Below are positions 16,471-25,397 of a stretch of 64,000 bases of DNA, one piece after another. Both the position numbers and the translations under genes were made by a program. The stretch covers positions 98,582 to 162,581 of the forward strand of contig JABMOM010000040.1 of NCBI GenBank assembly GCA_013204105.1, written 5' to 3'. This DNA is from Flavobacteriales bacterium. GTDB lineage: Bacteria > Bacteroidota > Bacteroidia > Flavobacteriales_G > Salibacteraceae. Positions within the stretch are counted from its first letter, which is position 1. Every line of letters starts with the position of its first letter. Under the pieces are notes generated by a model. The model made no database searches and was not told the DNA's origin. It was given only the letters and a program-made list of their open reading frames with translations.

Positions 16471-16529
16471 ATCCCCCTTCGGTTCAGAACATTTTAAGCA
16501 CAATTCGTCCACCATTGGTTGCTCCAAAA

Positions 16530-17279
16530 TCATTGCCTTCCATCATCCATCTTACTCAGCTCCTGTTCCACAATCCGTTGAATGTCAGGAGTATCGTTCA
16601 ACATCATCATGTGCGAACTTCCCTCTAGCACATAGTCTGCTTCAATATTCCGAATCGGCAAGGTGTGATCATTGGAGCCATGAATGTGCACGATTTGCTC
16701 GGGCACAGCGATACCATCCCACGTTACAATTAACCGAATTGCCCGCTTCAAGAAGCGCTTGTCCTTTGCTGAGAGCATCGACTTGAACACTTCCTTATGC
16801 TTGCGCCGATCAGGCTCAAACAAAGGCTGAAGGATGAATGCGCTGGCTTTGACAACCCCAGCTGGGACAAGCTTATATATCGGTATCGCACGCTGCGTTC
16901 GATAACCAAAGGGGAGTTCTGAGCGCTGTTTCGCACTAGAAACGATGATCACCTTTCTAGGATCCAATAGTTCATTCAGTTCGCAGCTGAGCATCCCACC
17001 CAAAGAAACTCCTACAAGTGAATATGTCCCTTCGGAAGTATCAATTTGACCCGCGATTCGCTGCGCGTAAGATTGCATATTCTCCCTGCGGTTGGGTAAA
17101 GGATAGTGAACATGGACCGTATCATAGCGGTTTGAATCCAAGCTTAAGCGTTGAAAAATACGGGAATCCGACCCTTGTCCAGGAAGTAGGTAAACACGCT
17201 CCTTTCCTTGTGCATATACTTCGGAATGCAAAAATGAGAAGAGATAAAACAGGCTGCTAAAAAACAAGATTCGTCGCAA
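16530..17279 (-). CDS. Secreted alpha/beta hydrolase
   Basis: A 249-residue alpha/beta-fold hydrolase with an N-terminal signal peptide (RRILFFSSLFYLFSFLHSEVYAQ). The start codon appears to be TTG at 17279, because no ATG lies before the signal peptide. The nucleophile elbow GVSLGGML, an acid in HGSNDHTLP and the histidine in GSSHMMM form a plausible Ser-Asp-His triad. The oxyanion segment is VYLLPGQGSDSRIF. The substrate is unknown. It stands alone, convergent with the desaturase and separated by the hairpin repeat. Confidence 0.8.
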   Translation of the reverse strand: MRRILFFSSLFYLFSFLHSEVYAQGKERVYLLPGQGSDSRIFQRLSLDSNRYDTVHVHYPLPNRRENMQSYAQRIAGQIDTSEGTYSLVGVSLGGMLSCELNELLDPRKVIIVSSAKQRSELPFGYRTQRAIPIYKLVPAGVVKASAFILQPLFEPDRRKHKEVFKSMLSAKDKRFLKRAIRLIVTWDGIAVPEQIVHIHGSNDHTLPIRNIEADYVLEGSSHMMMLNDTPDIQRIVEQELSKMDDGRQ

Positions 17280-17365
17280 GCTTGATAATTTAGGCTTTTA
17301 ACTCATCGTAAAATGAGGATTTCAGATTGTCTCGTCGAAAGATGACTGCTAATGCAACACCTTCT

Positions 17366-17770
17366 CTATTTACCACCTTGCGAACACTTTACCAATTGTT
17401 CACGGACTTCCCCAATGACGTAGTGTTCTTTTTGATCGTTGAGATCGACCAAAATGTAGTGCACAAGGTTATTGATCTCAACATCCGTGAGTTGCAGGTT
17501 ACCCTCCATTTCTCCTTCGTAGGCCACGCCATTGACTTCGATGGGCCCGGAGATGCCGTGGCGAATAATGCACGCGAGTTCTGCCCGATTCTCTACCACA
17601 TAATCCGCATTGGCCACAGGTGGGAGAAGCCTTCCTAAGCCCTGCCCGCTCTCCATATGACAGCTCTGACAATTTCGCTCGTACAACACCCTGCCTTGAT
17701 TGCGTGGTTTGTAATCACACGCTGCAAAAAGGAGCACAATCAGCAATAAGGATCCGAGCGATTTACTCAT
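17366..17770 (-). CDS. c-type cytochrome lipoprotein
   Basis: A 134-residue class I cytochrome c with one haem site, CQSCH (about residues 34-38). The N-terminus (MSKSLGSLLLIVLLFAAC) ends in a lipobox Cys, so the protein is probably a lipid-anchored periplasmic electron carrier. Methionine in EMEGNLQLTD is a candidate sixth ligand. Its start overlaps the SCO1 gene by eight bases. With SCO1 beside it, a role linked to respiratory oxidase assembly or electron delivery is likely, but no oxidase subunit is in the window. It is the last gene of the operon that begins near 23681. Confidence 0.87.
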   Translation of the reverse strand: MSKSLGSLLLIVLLFAACDYKPRNQGRVLYERNCQSCHMESGQGLGRLLPPVANADYVVENRAELACIIRHGISGPIEVNGVAYEGEMEGNLQLTDVEINNLVHYILVDLNDQKEHYVIGEVREQLVKCSQGGK

Positions 17771-18398
17771 TCAACAACCATTGGATGTCGTCCATCAGCG
17801 CATCCACCTCGTCCTCACTGGTTCCGTCATAGATGCCACGTATCTGCTTATTGCGGTCTATTAAGAGAAAGGCACCACTGTGGGCGTAACCGCCGGGAGC
17901 CAATTCATCCACTTGGGCTGCGATCATGTAGTGCTTGGCCATGCTGTAAATGCTATCGCGGTCGCCGGTGACCATGTGCCAACGATCCGAAGTGATGCCC
18001 AACTTATCTGCATATTCTTTCAACCTTCCTACGCTGTCGCGAATGGGATCAATGCTGTGCGAAAGCAACACCAATTGGGGCTCATCCTCATAGGCATCGT
18101 ACACCCGAAGCATTTGTTGCTTCATTTTCGGGCAGATGGTAGGACAGGACGTAAAGAAGAAATCGGTGACATAGACCTTCCCATCCACCGTTGCGTGGGT
18201 GATTTCATTGCCATCCTGATCGGTAAAGCTGAATGGGCGGATCGTGGTAAACATCGTATCGGTCACGAACACGCCGTCCACTACTTCATCCACTACTTTA
18301 TAGGGTCCCAAAACGGGCAGCTCCTTCTTAAGCTCTTCTCCACACGAAACCAAGAGGAGTACTACTCCAATCGGCAATAACCACTTACTTCTGCTCAT
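17763..18398 (-). CDS. SCO1/SenC/PrrC family copper chaperone-like protein
   Basis: A membrane-anchored thioredoxin-fold protein of about 211 residues that in the family delivers copper to cytochrome c oxidase or acts as a thiol reductase. The copper site is complete: TSCPTICP gives the CxxxC pair, and YAHSGAFLLIDRN provides the distal histidine. The N-terminus (WLLPIGVVLLLVSC) has a lipobox. Start MSRSKW at 18398 is preferred. A start at 18422 would overlap the upstream gene by 38 bases. The 3' end overlaps the cytochrome c gene by eight bases, so the two are translationally coupled. Confidence 0.9.
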   Translation of the reverse strand: MSRSKWLLPIGVVLLLVSCGEELKKELPVLGPYKVVDEVVDGVFVTDTMFTTIRPFSFTDQDGNEITHATVDGKVYVTDFFFTSCPTICPKMKQQMLRVYDAYEDEPQLVLLSHSIDPIRDSVGRLKEYADKLGITSDRWHMVTGDRDSIYSMAKHYMIAAQVDELAPGGYAHSGAFLLIDRNKQIRGIYDGTSEDEVDALMDDIQWLLNE

Positions 18399-18816
18399 CC
18401 ACCAACTGCTTTCCATCATCAATGCTCTTCTCTATTGCTTGTTTTACCTCGTCTATCATCCCGATCTGCGTTTCATAGTAAACGATGGCTGAGTCGATCG
18501 GATGATCCACTTCGTAGCTAGGGTCGTAGTCCGCCATCCAGGCCATCATCGCTTCGTGGGCAACTTCCAAATGTCCAATGCGCTCCGTAAAGACCCGTCG
18601 GGCAGCACCTGTTGAATCTAAACTGTCGATGACGACGGCCTCCCTATACTTTTTCAGTTGACCAGACACTTCCATGATCTCCCCCAGGCGCGGCATTACC
18701 TCATCGTGTACTTCGATGGCGCGTTTTCGCAGCTCCGTTACTTTTTCCTGCTTCGGATCGGTGCAAGCACCAAGAAACAGTGCAATTGCTGCGATCATGA
18801 TCATTCCCTTCCTCAT
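18385..18816 (-). CDS. Small helical lipoprotein of unknown function
   Basis: A 143-residue lipoprotein: the signal sequence MIMIAAIALFLGAC ends in the lipobox Cys. The mature chain is almost entirely charged and helical (VTELRKRAIEVHDEVMPRLG, then a C-terminal amphipathic stretch), with no cysteines and no known catalytic motif. Similar small helical lipoproteins are often found beside SCO1 and cytochrome c genes in Bacteroidota. The start overlaps the M20 gene by four bases (ATGA) and the end overlaps SCO1, so it is embedded in the operon. A role in copper or oxidase maturation is only a guess from context. Confidence 0.75.
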   Translation of the reverse strand: MRKGMIMIAAIALFLGACTDPKQEKVTELRKRAIEVHDEVMPRLGEIMEVSGQLKKYREAVVIDSLDSTGAARRVFTERIGHLEVAHEAMMAWMADYDPSYEVDHPIDSAIVYYETQIGMIDEVKQAIEKSIDDGKQLVDEQK

Positions 18817-19991
18817 CCTTTCATTTCATTTACGGCCAACCAGGCCATCAGTCCAGCACCCACCCTCAAGCACGCTTCGTCCGCATCAAAAAGGGGCGAA
18901 TGCACCGGGTGAACGATTCCTCGGGCTTCGTTTCGAACACCTAAGCGGTGGAACGATCCCGGCATCACCTGTGAGTAATAACTAAAGTCTTCTCCCGTAG
19001 CGCGCATTTCCAAGTCCACGACATTCTCCGCTCCGAGGTAGGCTTCGGCGGCAGCTCTTGCGCGTTCGGTCAGTGCTTCATCGTTGTACACAAAGGGATA
19101 GCCTCGCTCGATGCGCACTTCGCATGTTCCTCCATGTGACTTTGCCGTTTCCTCAGCGATCTGCCGGATCCACTTATGCGCTTCTTGGCGCCAGTCTTCA
19201 TCAAAGGTTCGGAAGGTGCCAGCAATCTCCACTGTGTCTGGGATCACGTTTGTCGCTCCCTTGCCTTCGATCTTTCCAAAGGACAATACCGTCGGCATCA
19301 TCGGGTCGCTGCGTCGACTCACCACTTGCTGCATGGCCACGATGGTCTGGGCTGCGATGAGGATCGGGTCAATGTTTTTGTGGGGCAATGCGCCGTGACC
19401 ACCTTTTCCCTTTACGGTGAGGTAGACCTCGTCACAACTCGCCATGTATTTTCCGGCTTTGAACCCGACCTTGCCAACCTCTAGTTCAGGATGAACGTGC
19501 TGTCCGAAGATGGATGCGGGACTTGGGTCTTCCAGCGCTCCCTCTTTGATCATGATGGAAGCACCTCCCGGCAGCTTTTCTTCTCCGGGTTGAAAAATGA
19601 GTTTGACCGATCCGCTCAGTTCGTCCTTGAATTCATTCAAAATCATCGCAGCACCCAAAAGGCAAGTAGTGTGAACATCATGACCGCAAGCGTGCATAAC
19701 GCCTTCATTTGTAGAACAATACGGGGCATCATTCTTCTCAAAAATGGGAAGGGCATCCAAATCACCGCGCAAGGCGATCACGGGTCCTGGCTTTCCTCCT
19801 TCTATCATTACAAGCAATCCGGTTGTGGCCATTCGGGTCACCTCTAGGCCTAGTCCTTTCAAGGCGTGTTCTACGTAATTGCTTGTTTCATACTCCTGGA
19901 AAGACAGCTCCGGATGGGCATGCAAATGTCTTCTGATCGCCACCAGGCGCTCAAAATATTGATCCGCTGCTGCTTTGATCTTATTGATCAT
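18813..19991 (-). CDS. M20 family amidohydrolase (N-acyl amino acid or hippurate hydrolase-like)
   Basis: A 392-residue cytoplasmic metallopeptidase-family enzyme that removes acyl groups from amino acids. Motifs: LRGDLDALPIFEKN, HACGHDVHT (metal-binding Cys and His), FQPGEEKLPGGA (catalytic Glu pair), FGQHVHPELEVG, and EDFSYYSQVMPGSFHRLG near the end. It has normal family length. The start codon shares one base with the stop of the TauE gene (TGATG), and its stop overlaps the lipoprotein start, so it is coupled on both sides. It has no evident functional link to SCO1 and cytochrome c. Confidence 0.9.
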   Translation of the reverse strand: MINKIKAAADQYFERLVAIRRHLHAHPELSFQEYETSNYVEHALKGLGLEVTRMATTGLLVMIEGGKPGPVIALRGDLDALPIFEKNDAPYCSTNEGVMHACGHDVHTTCLLGAAMILNEFKDELSGSVKLIFQPGEEKLPGGASIMIKEGALEDPSPASIFGQHVHPELEVGKVGFKAGKYMASCDEVYLTVKGKGGHGALPHKNIDPILIAAQTIVAMQQVVSRRSDPMMPTVLSFGKIEGKGATNVIPDTVEIAGTFRTFDEDWRQEAHKWIRQIAEETAKSHGGTCEVRIERGYPFVYNDEALTERARAAAEAYLGAENVVDLEMRATGEDFSYYSQVMPGSFHRLGVRNEARGIVHPVHSPLFDADEACLRVGAGLMAWLAVNEMKG

Positions 19992-20368
19992 CAGGCGGTG
20001 GTTCCTTTGGTGAAAAAGATGAGTTTGATCGCCATGGCAAGCATAAGGATGCCAAAAACGCGCTTCAGCAGGACTTCACTCAATCCAAGGGAGAACTTCG
20101 AGCCGAAGTAGCCCCCAATGACAAAGCTCAAGGCAATGATGACGGCGTATTTGACGTTGAGCTCTCCTTCTTTATAATAGTTCCAAGCCGCCACTGCAGC
20201 CACTGGAATCACAAGCACACCCAGGCTCGTGCCTTGGGCAGAATGCTGACTCATGGCCAAAAAGAAAACCATGGCAGGAACCATGATCAACCCGCCACCG
20301 ATTCCAAACATTCCGCTGAAGACCCCGGCTATAAGGCCAATGAGGATAAGAATAACGAATTCGTTCAT
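19991..20368 (-). CDS. Half-size TauE/SafE-type membrane permease
   Basis: A 125-residue membrane protein with about four helices. The opening (GLIAGVFSGMFGIGGGLIMVPAM) carries the family's GxxxGxxGIGGG motif, followed by the second typical stretch (HSAQGTSLGVLVIPVAA) and KRVFGILMLAMAIKL. Full TauE/SafE sulfite or sulfonate exporters have about 250 residues formed from two such halves. Only one half is present, so a dimer would be needed to make a transporter. Nothing in the flanking frame suggests truncation, and single-repeat members are known in Bacteroidota. It lies four bases after the propeller protein stop. Confidence 0.82.
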   Translation of the reverse strand: MNEFVILILIGLIAGVFSGMFGIGGGLIMVPAMVFFLAMSQHSAQGTSLGVLVIPVAAVAAWNYYKEGELNVKYAVIIALSFVIGGYFGSKFSLGLSEVLLKRVFGILMLAMAIKLIFFTKGTTA

Positions 20369-20372
20369 GCGG

Positions 20373-23300
20373 TTAAAAATCTAAGCCTAGTGATAAGTGG
20401 ACCATGGATTCCAAAAATAAGCCGTTTTCGATGCCCCAAGCATGGTCGAAGCGGACAAAGTAGCCCCAAATCTTCGCCCGAAGCCCCATTCCAACGCCGC
20501 CGATCAAGGGATCACTCTGGTTCTCGTAGATGACGGTAATGGATCCGTTGGACTCTTCGATGCGGTTGAATGTATTCTCCTCAGAATAAGGAGTAGCTCC
20601 CGTCCAAGCCGTCCCCACATCTGCGAAGCCAATGATTTGTAAAGTAGACAAGAATTCGCTCTTCAGTGGCTTGTTCGTGAAGTATCGAACCACTGGCCAG
20701 CGGAGTTCACTGTTGAATACGGCGAAGTTGTTTCCATTACGCGCGTTCTGCACGAAACCGCGCATGTTCGTGGCGATGGATTGAAAGCGATAGCCCTGGG
20801 TTTGTGAAATATTGGTGGAGTAATCGAATCGCTCTCGGTTGCCCAAAACAACCCAATTGTCTACACTTCCCATGTAGTAGACCAACTTCTGTGTGCCAAA
20901 GCTCGAGCTTCCTGCCAATCGGTTGGCCCAGATCAAGTCGCGGTGAATGGGAAGGTAATTTCTCAGGTCCAATCCAGTAACGAACATGGACGCAGAGGGA
21001 TCTTTCACGCTGCGGTAATGCTCACCGAATACCTTCAGCCTTGTTCCATTGAGGATGTTCAAGCTCTTGTTCAGCGTATTGTCGAAGATGTATTCCAATT
21101 TCACTCCGGCGAAATACTCAGTGATATCCGACATGCCGAGGCTCTGTAGGTCAGCCCCCAGGGTGATTACGCGATCGTACCTTCCAGTGACCGTGGCTTG
21201 AAAGGCGTTCACCTCATCCAAAGGATAACGAAAGATGCCACGGCCCTGATAGAGCTGCGTGCGCTGGGTGATCTGTGTGGAAGTGAGCGTAGTAAGGGCC
21301 TGTCGCTGCACAATGTATTTCTTATCCAAGCGCTTCGAACGGTCTTCGAGCGAAATGAAGTACTCCGTTCCATTGTTGTTGAACGAGTAGCGGAATCCCC
21401 CTTCAATCTTGTAATCCTCGAACACGTCGAGCATCCCCACCTTGAGGAAGGTGCCCATTCCTGGCATAACATACGGACCACCCGTAAAGGGTTGATATAG
21501 ATCCGTAGCGTAGTCAAAGTCGAACTGGGTAGTCAATGCTGTCGCCGCAAAAGCGATGTCGTAATTCCGCATTTCAGGAATTCGCATCGTGGGCTTTGCG
21601 GGAGCTTGTACACTGTCAACTAGCTCGGGAGCTTGGACTTCTCCTTCCTTCTCTTTTACCACTGTCCCATCCTCAGCAATCAAGTCGTCTTCGAATTGGT
21701 AATTGAAAATGTCGATCAATCCATCTTCTTCAAAATCGTGGGGCAGGTCATCTGGAAACACCTTGCGCTTCTCGACCTTTATACCGAGTGAATCAGAGCG
21801 ACTCATCACTTCCTTCGACAGGGTGTCATCTACAGAGCCCGCAGCTTCTACGAATCGATTTTGGGCATAGTTGGAACGCACCGGGTCATTCACCGAACGG
21901 ATATCATTCCCCTCCAACTCCATGAAGTGATAACGGCCATCGTCAAAGAACATCTCCACGATCTTCTTTTCGCTGCGGTTGAGGTCAAATTCTTTGAGGT
22001 TGCGCTTGTACCCTGTCAAGGCCTCATTGCGCGAGAAATAGCGATAGGTGATCACCGTATCGATCGAGACGATGGAACTGTCGTACATTCCTAGGTAGCG
22101 GTTTTGAATCCCTGATGCATCGCCCAGGAACATGTATTCGTCGTTGTCGAGCTTGGCCGGCATGATCTCATTGGCCATGGGCGTGTTGGTGAGGCGCATG
22201 GCTACTGCGTCACCGTCGAGATCCAACTTATACAAGTCCATGGTAAGTGCCGGCGCCGCGGTGAGGTAGTCTTTGGCTTCGTTGATGATATCGCTCTCGC
22301 GGTTGGAAGCGAAAAGGATGGATCCATCCATCCAAAACACCGGATAGCGATCATCGTAAATATCATCCGTCAAGCGCTGCTGGCTGTTGGCAGCGATGCT
22401 GTAGAGATAGATATCGGTTTCCCCTCCATTGATTGCCGAAAATAGGATCTCCTTCCCGTTCGGAGCAAAGTCCATTTCCAAGACTTTTTCCAAGCGCAGC
22501 AGTTCGATGCGTGCGATCTTCTTGCCCTTCTCCGCATCAAAGCGATACATCCACAACTTGCCTCCTTTCTCCGTGATCACGAACAATTCACCCGTTGCTG
22601 GATTCCAATCCATCACCGGATAGCCCAGGTCGTACATGTGATCCAAGCGGTGGCCTTGTCGCATCAGCTTCTGCCGCTGGTTCTTTTGGGTGTCGTAGAG
22701 CATCAACTTGGTCTTGCTGAGGTCATTGCTCACGTACGCCAGGTAGCGACCATCAGGACTCAGGCGCGGTTCGGTATAATCGACCGCCTTCTTCGTTTTG
22801 ATCGGCAAAAACTCATTGAATTCCTGGGTTCCTTCTTCGTCTTTGCTGTAGCGGTATTGGAAGTATCGGTCGGCATCGTTGAGCAAGGTGTTGAGGGATA
22901 TTCCTAATACGAAGAGAAATCCTGATTCCACATTGCGCGTCACGCGTGCCATGTATAGGATGTTGGGGATCACATTGGTGCCATAAGTCTCACCTATATA
23001 ATACCACAAAGCCCTTCCCGCTAATTCCGAATCAGCACCCCGTAGGCGGTTGAACTTACCAAATTGATCGCGCGAAACGAGATCCCTAAGTTGATCATCC
23101 GCATCGACGTCCCATGGTTTTGCTGCGTAGTTGGTTAAACCAGAGGTAAACCATAATGGAAAGTTGATGAGGGCGCTGTTCTTAATCATTTCCCTCCAGT
23201 TATCCCCGAAGAGCATCTGACCTACCAACACTTGGGAGAGTCCCAATCGGATCTGTTCGCGAAATGAGTTCAAGTCACCGTCGAAGTAGACGAAGATCTT

Positions 23301-23681
23301 AGAGCCTGCAATTTGGGTCGTTCCTCCGATGTTCGATTCGTCGGTTTCAGGAATGCCGACATTGCTCTGCCTGAAGTGTTCAAGTTTTTGGTAGACCACG
23401 ATTTGCACGCGCTCCTTTCGGATGGAGTAATCGAAGAATTGCTCCACGTCGTCGATCATCTGGTTGGCATTCCGTGCCGTAAAGAGTGCGAGGTTCTTGC
23501 TTTCGCCGTAGAAAAAGACCGTGAAATGATTGAATTCGTATTTGACCCATTCGAAGTGTTCGTGCTGGACGCGGTTCTTTCCGAAGGGATGATGCATGCC
23601 ATGGTAGAATTGCGCCGTTGCCGTGTGCGCTAGCACCCAGAACAAAACAAGCATCGATATCCTTCTACATTTGTTGGCCAT
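20373..23681 (-). CDS. Large outer-membrane protein with TolB-like beta-propeller and C-terminal barrel
   Basis: A protein of about 1,102 residues. The start MANKCRR at 23681 precedes a signal peptide (ISMLVLFWVLAHTATAQ). Residues about 20-270 resemble a gluzincin-like peptidase domain seen in Bacteroidota TolB-like proteins (VKYEFNHFTVFFYGE), but no HExxH is visible, so it is probably non-catalytic. Residues about 290-560 hold PD40/WD40-like propeller repeats (TEPRLSPDGRYLAYVSNDLS, MDFAPNGKEILFSA, DDRYPVFWMDGSILFASNRE). The C-terminal 350 residues look like an outer-membrane barrel with repeated aromatic strands. The function is unknown. It is the first gene of a tight operon. Its promoter region is shared with the divergent MBL hydrolase. 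Confidence 0.82.
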   Translation of the reverse strand: MANKCRRISMLVLFWVLAHTATAQFYHGMHHPFGKNRVQHEHFEWVKYEFNHFTVFFYGESKNLALFTARNANQMIDDVEQFFDYSIRKERVQIVVYQKLEHFRQSNVGIPETDESNIGGTTQIAGSKIFVYFDGDLNSFREQIRLGLSQVLVGQMLFGDNWREMIKNSALINFPLWFTSGLTNYAAKPWDVDADDQLRDLVSRDQFGKFNRLRGADSELAGRALWYYIGETYGTNVIPNILYMARVTRNVESGFLFVLGISLNTLLNDADRYFQYRYSKDEEGTQEFNEFLPIKTKKAVDYTEPRLSPDGRYLAYVSNDLSKTKLMLYDTQKNQRQKLMRQGHRLDHMYDLGYPVMDWNPATGELFVITEKGGKLWMYRFDAEKGKKIARIELLRLEKVLEMDFAPNGKEILFSAINGGETDIYLYSIAANSQQRLTDDIYDDRYPVFWMDGSILFASNRESDIINEAKDYLTAAPALTMDLYKLDLDGDAVAMRLTNTPMANEIMPAKLDNDEYMFLGDASGIQNRYLGMYDSSIVSIDTVITYRYFSRNEALTGYKRNLKEFDLNRSEKKIVEMFFDDGRYHFMELEGNDIRSVNDPVRSNYAQNRFVEAAGSVDDTLSKEVMSRSDSLGIKVEKRKVFPDDLPHDFEEDGLIDIFNYQFEDDLIAEDGTVVKEKEGEVQAPELVDSVQAPAKPTMRIPEMRNYDIAFAATALTTQFDFDYATDLYQPFTGGPYVMPGMGTFLKVGMLDVFEDYKIEGGFRYSFNNNGTEYFISLEDRSKRLDKKYIVQRQALTTLTSTQITQRTQLYQGRGIFRYPLDEVNAFQATVTGRYDRVITLGADLQSLGMSDITEYFAGVKLEYIFDNTLNKSLNILNGTRLKVFGEHYRSVKDPSASMFVTGLDLRNYLPIHRDLIWANRLAGSSSFGTQKLVYYMGSVDNWVVLGNRERFDYSTNISQTQGYRFQSIATNMRGFVQNARNGNNFAVFNSELRWPVVRYFTNKPLKSEFLSTLQIIGFADVGTAWTGATPYSEENTFNRIEESNGSITVIYENQSDPLIGGVGMGLRAKIWGYFVRFDHAWGIENGLFLESMVHLSLGLDF

Positions 23682-23750
23682 GCGGGTATGGGGTCGAAGC
23701 GATAAAGGTAGCAACCTCATTGCACAACCCTATAACAATTAAGACGAACA

Positions 23751-24401
23751 ATGTTGCACATCAGACAATTCGAATTCAGTCCATTTCAAGAGAATACCTA
23801 CGTGTTGTATTCCGACCAAAAGCATTGCTGGATCATCGATCCGGGTTGTTACGACGCAGAAGAGAAACAAGCCTTGGCGGACTTTATTGCATCTGAAGGC
23901 TTGACCCCCACCCGATTGCTCAATACGCACTGCCACTTAGATCATGTGTTTGGAAACGCCTTTGTGCATGCCCAATGGGGATTGCGCCCTGAATACCACG
24001 AAAAGGATGAACCCACGATGCGGATGGCTCCCATATCCGCTAATATGTACGGGGTTCCCGGTTTCGAAAACTCACCGAGTCCCAAAGGGTACCTGAAAGA
24101 AACTGACCTGCTTGAACTCGATGGTACGGAGGTCGAAATGCGCTTTTGTCCGGGGCATGCACCTGGACATTTGGTCTTCATTCTGCACGAACAAAAGGAC
24201 GTCATCGGCGGCGATGTACTCTTCAATGGGAGCATCGGAAGAACCGATTTACCCGGTGGAGATCACGAAACGCTTTTACGCTCGATCCGAGAACAGCTCT
24301 ACGTTCTAGACGATGACTACGTGGTACATTCCGGTCACGGCCCCACAACGACCATTGGACAGGAGAAAAAATCAAATCCATTTGTGCGCGCTGAGAACTA
24401 G
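23751..24401 (+). CDS. Metallo-beta-lactamase-fold hydrolase, glyoxalase II-like
   Basis: A 216-residue cytoplasmic hydrolase of the hydroxyacylglutathione hydrolase-like group. Zinc ligands are in order: THCHLDHVFGN (HxHxDH), FCPGHAPGHLVF (His), GGDVLFNGSIGRTDLPGGD (bridging Asp) and HSGHGPTTTIG (His). Proteins of this exact length are common in Bacteroidota and probably hydrolyse a thioester, but the thiol is unknown because glutathione is not general in the phylum. The ATG at 23751 is 69 bases from the divergent propeller gene. The MscS gene follows 37 bases downstream. Confidence 0.9.
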   Translation: MLHIRQFEFSPFQENTYVLYSDQKHCWIIDPGCYDAEEKQALADFIASEGLTPTRLLNTHCHLDHVFGNAFVHAQWGLRPEYHEKDEPTMRMAPISANMYGVPGFENSPSPKGYLKETDLLELDGTEVEMRFCPGHAPGHLVFILHEQKDVIGGDVLFNGSIGRTDLPGGDHETLLRSIREQLYVLDDDYVVHSGHGPTTTIGQEKKSNPFVRAEN

Positions 24402-24438
24402 AATCATTTTATTTGCGCAAAATTTAAACTGAATAAAC

Positions 24439-25251
24439 ATGGTAGATATTGATGGATTAACCACGATGATTGGAAATTTTATTTTGACGTATGGATTGGA
24501 ATTGATTGGCGCGATCGTCGCTCTTGTCATCGGTATGTGGATCATCAACATGATCGTTCGCCAGATGGCAAATGTGATGCAGAAACGCAATGTTGACCCA
24601 AGCCTAGTTCCTTTTCTACGCAGCCTTTTAGGCATTACCTTGAAAATAGCCTTGTTCATCAGCGTCGCTGGCATGGTGGGCATTGAGATGACCTCGTTCG
24701 TCGCTATTTTAGGAGCCGCAGGACTCGCCGTCGGCTTGGCCATGCAAGGCACGCTTCAGAATTTCGCAGGTGGTGTCATGATCCTTTTGTTCAAGCCCTT
24801 CAAGGTGGGTGATGTATTGGAAGCCGCTGGTTACACAGGAGTTGTAAAGGAGATACAGATTTTCAATACGATCATGACTACTCCGGACAACAAAATCATC
24901 ATCATTCCAAACGGTAGCTTGGCGAATTCAAGCATGACCAACTACAGTACCTTGCCTACGCGTCGAGTAGACTTTTCATTTGGCATTGACTACGGAGATG
25001 ATTTCGAGAAGGCAAAATCACTGATCAGAGGATTGATCGATGCCGATACGCGCATCTTGAAGGATCCGGAGCCTTTCGCTCGCGTTGGTTCATTGGGAGA
25101 TAGTTCGGTGAATATTACGGTACGTGTTTGGGTAAACTCAGCGGATTACTGGGCGGTACACTTTGATATGATCGAGAACGTGAAGAAGACCTTCGACAAA
25201 GAAGGCGTCAACTTCCCCTTCCCTCAAATGGATGTGCATTTGGATAAGTAG
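24439..25251 (+). CDS. Small-conductance mechanosensitive channel (MscS family)
   Basis: A 270-residue inner-membrane channel that opens under membrane tension to relieve hypo-osmotic shock. Two N-terminal helices precede the pore-lining TM3 with its Gly/Ala packing surface (GAAGLAVGLAMQGTLQNFAGG). The cytoplasmic beta domain (FKVGDVLEAAGYTGVVKEIQ, NKIIIIPNGSLANSSMTNY) and the C-terminal alpha-beta domain ending FPFPQMDVHL follow. Size and motifs match E. coli MscS (286). It lies 37 bases after the MBL gene on the same strand, so they may share a transcript. Confidence 0.94.
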   Translation: MVDIDGLTTMIGNFILTYGLELIGAIVALVIGMWIINMIVRQMANVMQKRNVDPSLVPFLRSLLGITLKIALFISVAGMVGIEMTSFVAILGAAGLAVGLAMQGTLQNFAGGVMILLFKPFKVGDVLEAAGYTGVVKEIQIFNTIMTTPDNKIIIIPNGSLANSSMTNYSTLPTRRVDFSFGIDYGDDFEKAKSLIRGLIDADTRILKDPEPFARVGSLGDSSVNITVRVWVNSADYWAVHFDMIENVKKTFDKEGVNFPFPQMDVHLDK

Positions 25252-25397
25252 CAGAAAATCAAACATTCAAGGGTCCGTCTTTGACAAAACACCATGGGTC
25301 GAAAACTTGTGGAAGTAATTGGCAAAGGCGGATTTTTATTGGGTGGAATTTGAAACATTTGCATTGCTCGTTGTTGTAGCAACACGAATCAATCGAA

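Noticed and set aside
16389..16628. Plus-strand ORF of 79 codons after the desaturase
   Set aside because: It covers the hairpin repeat and runs antisense into the hydrolase 3' end. No family features.
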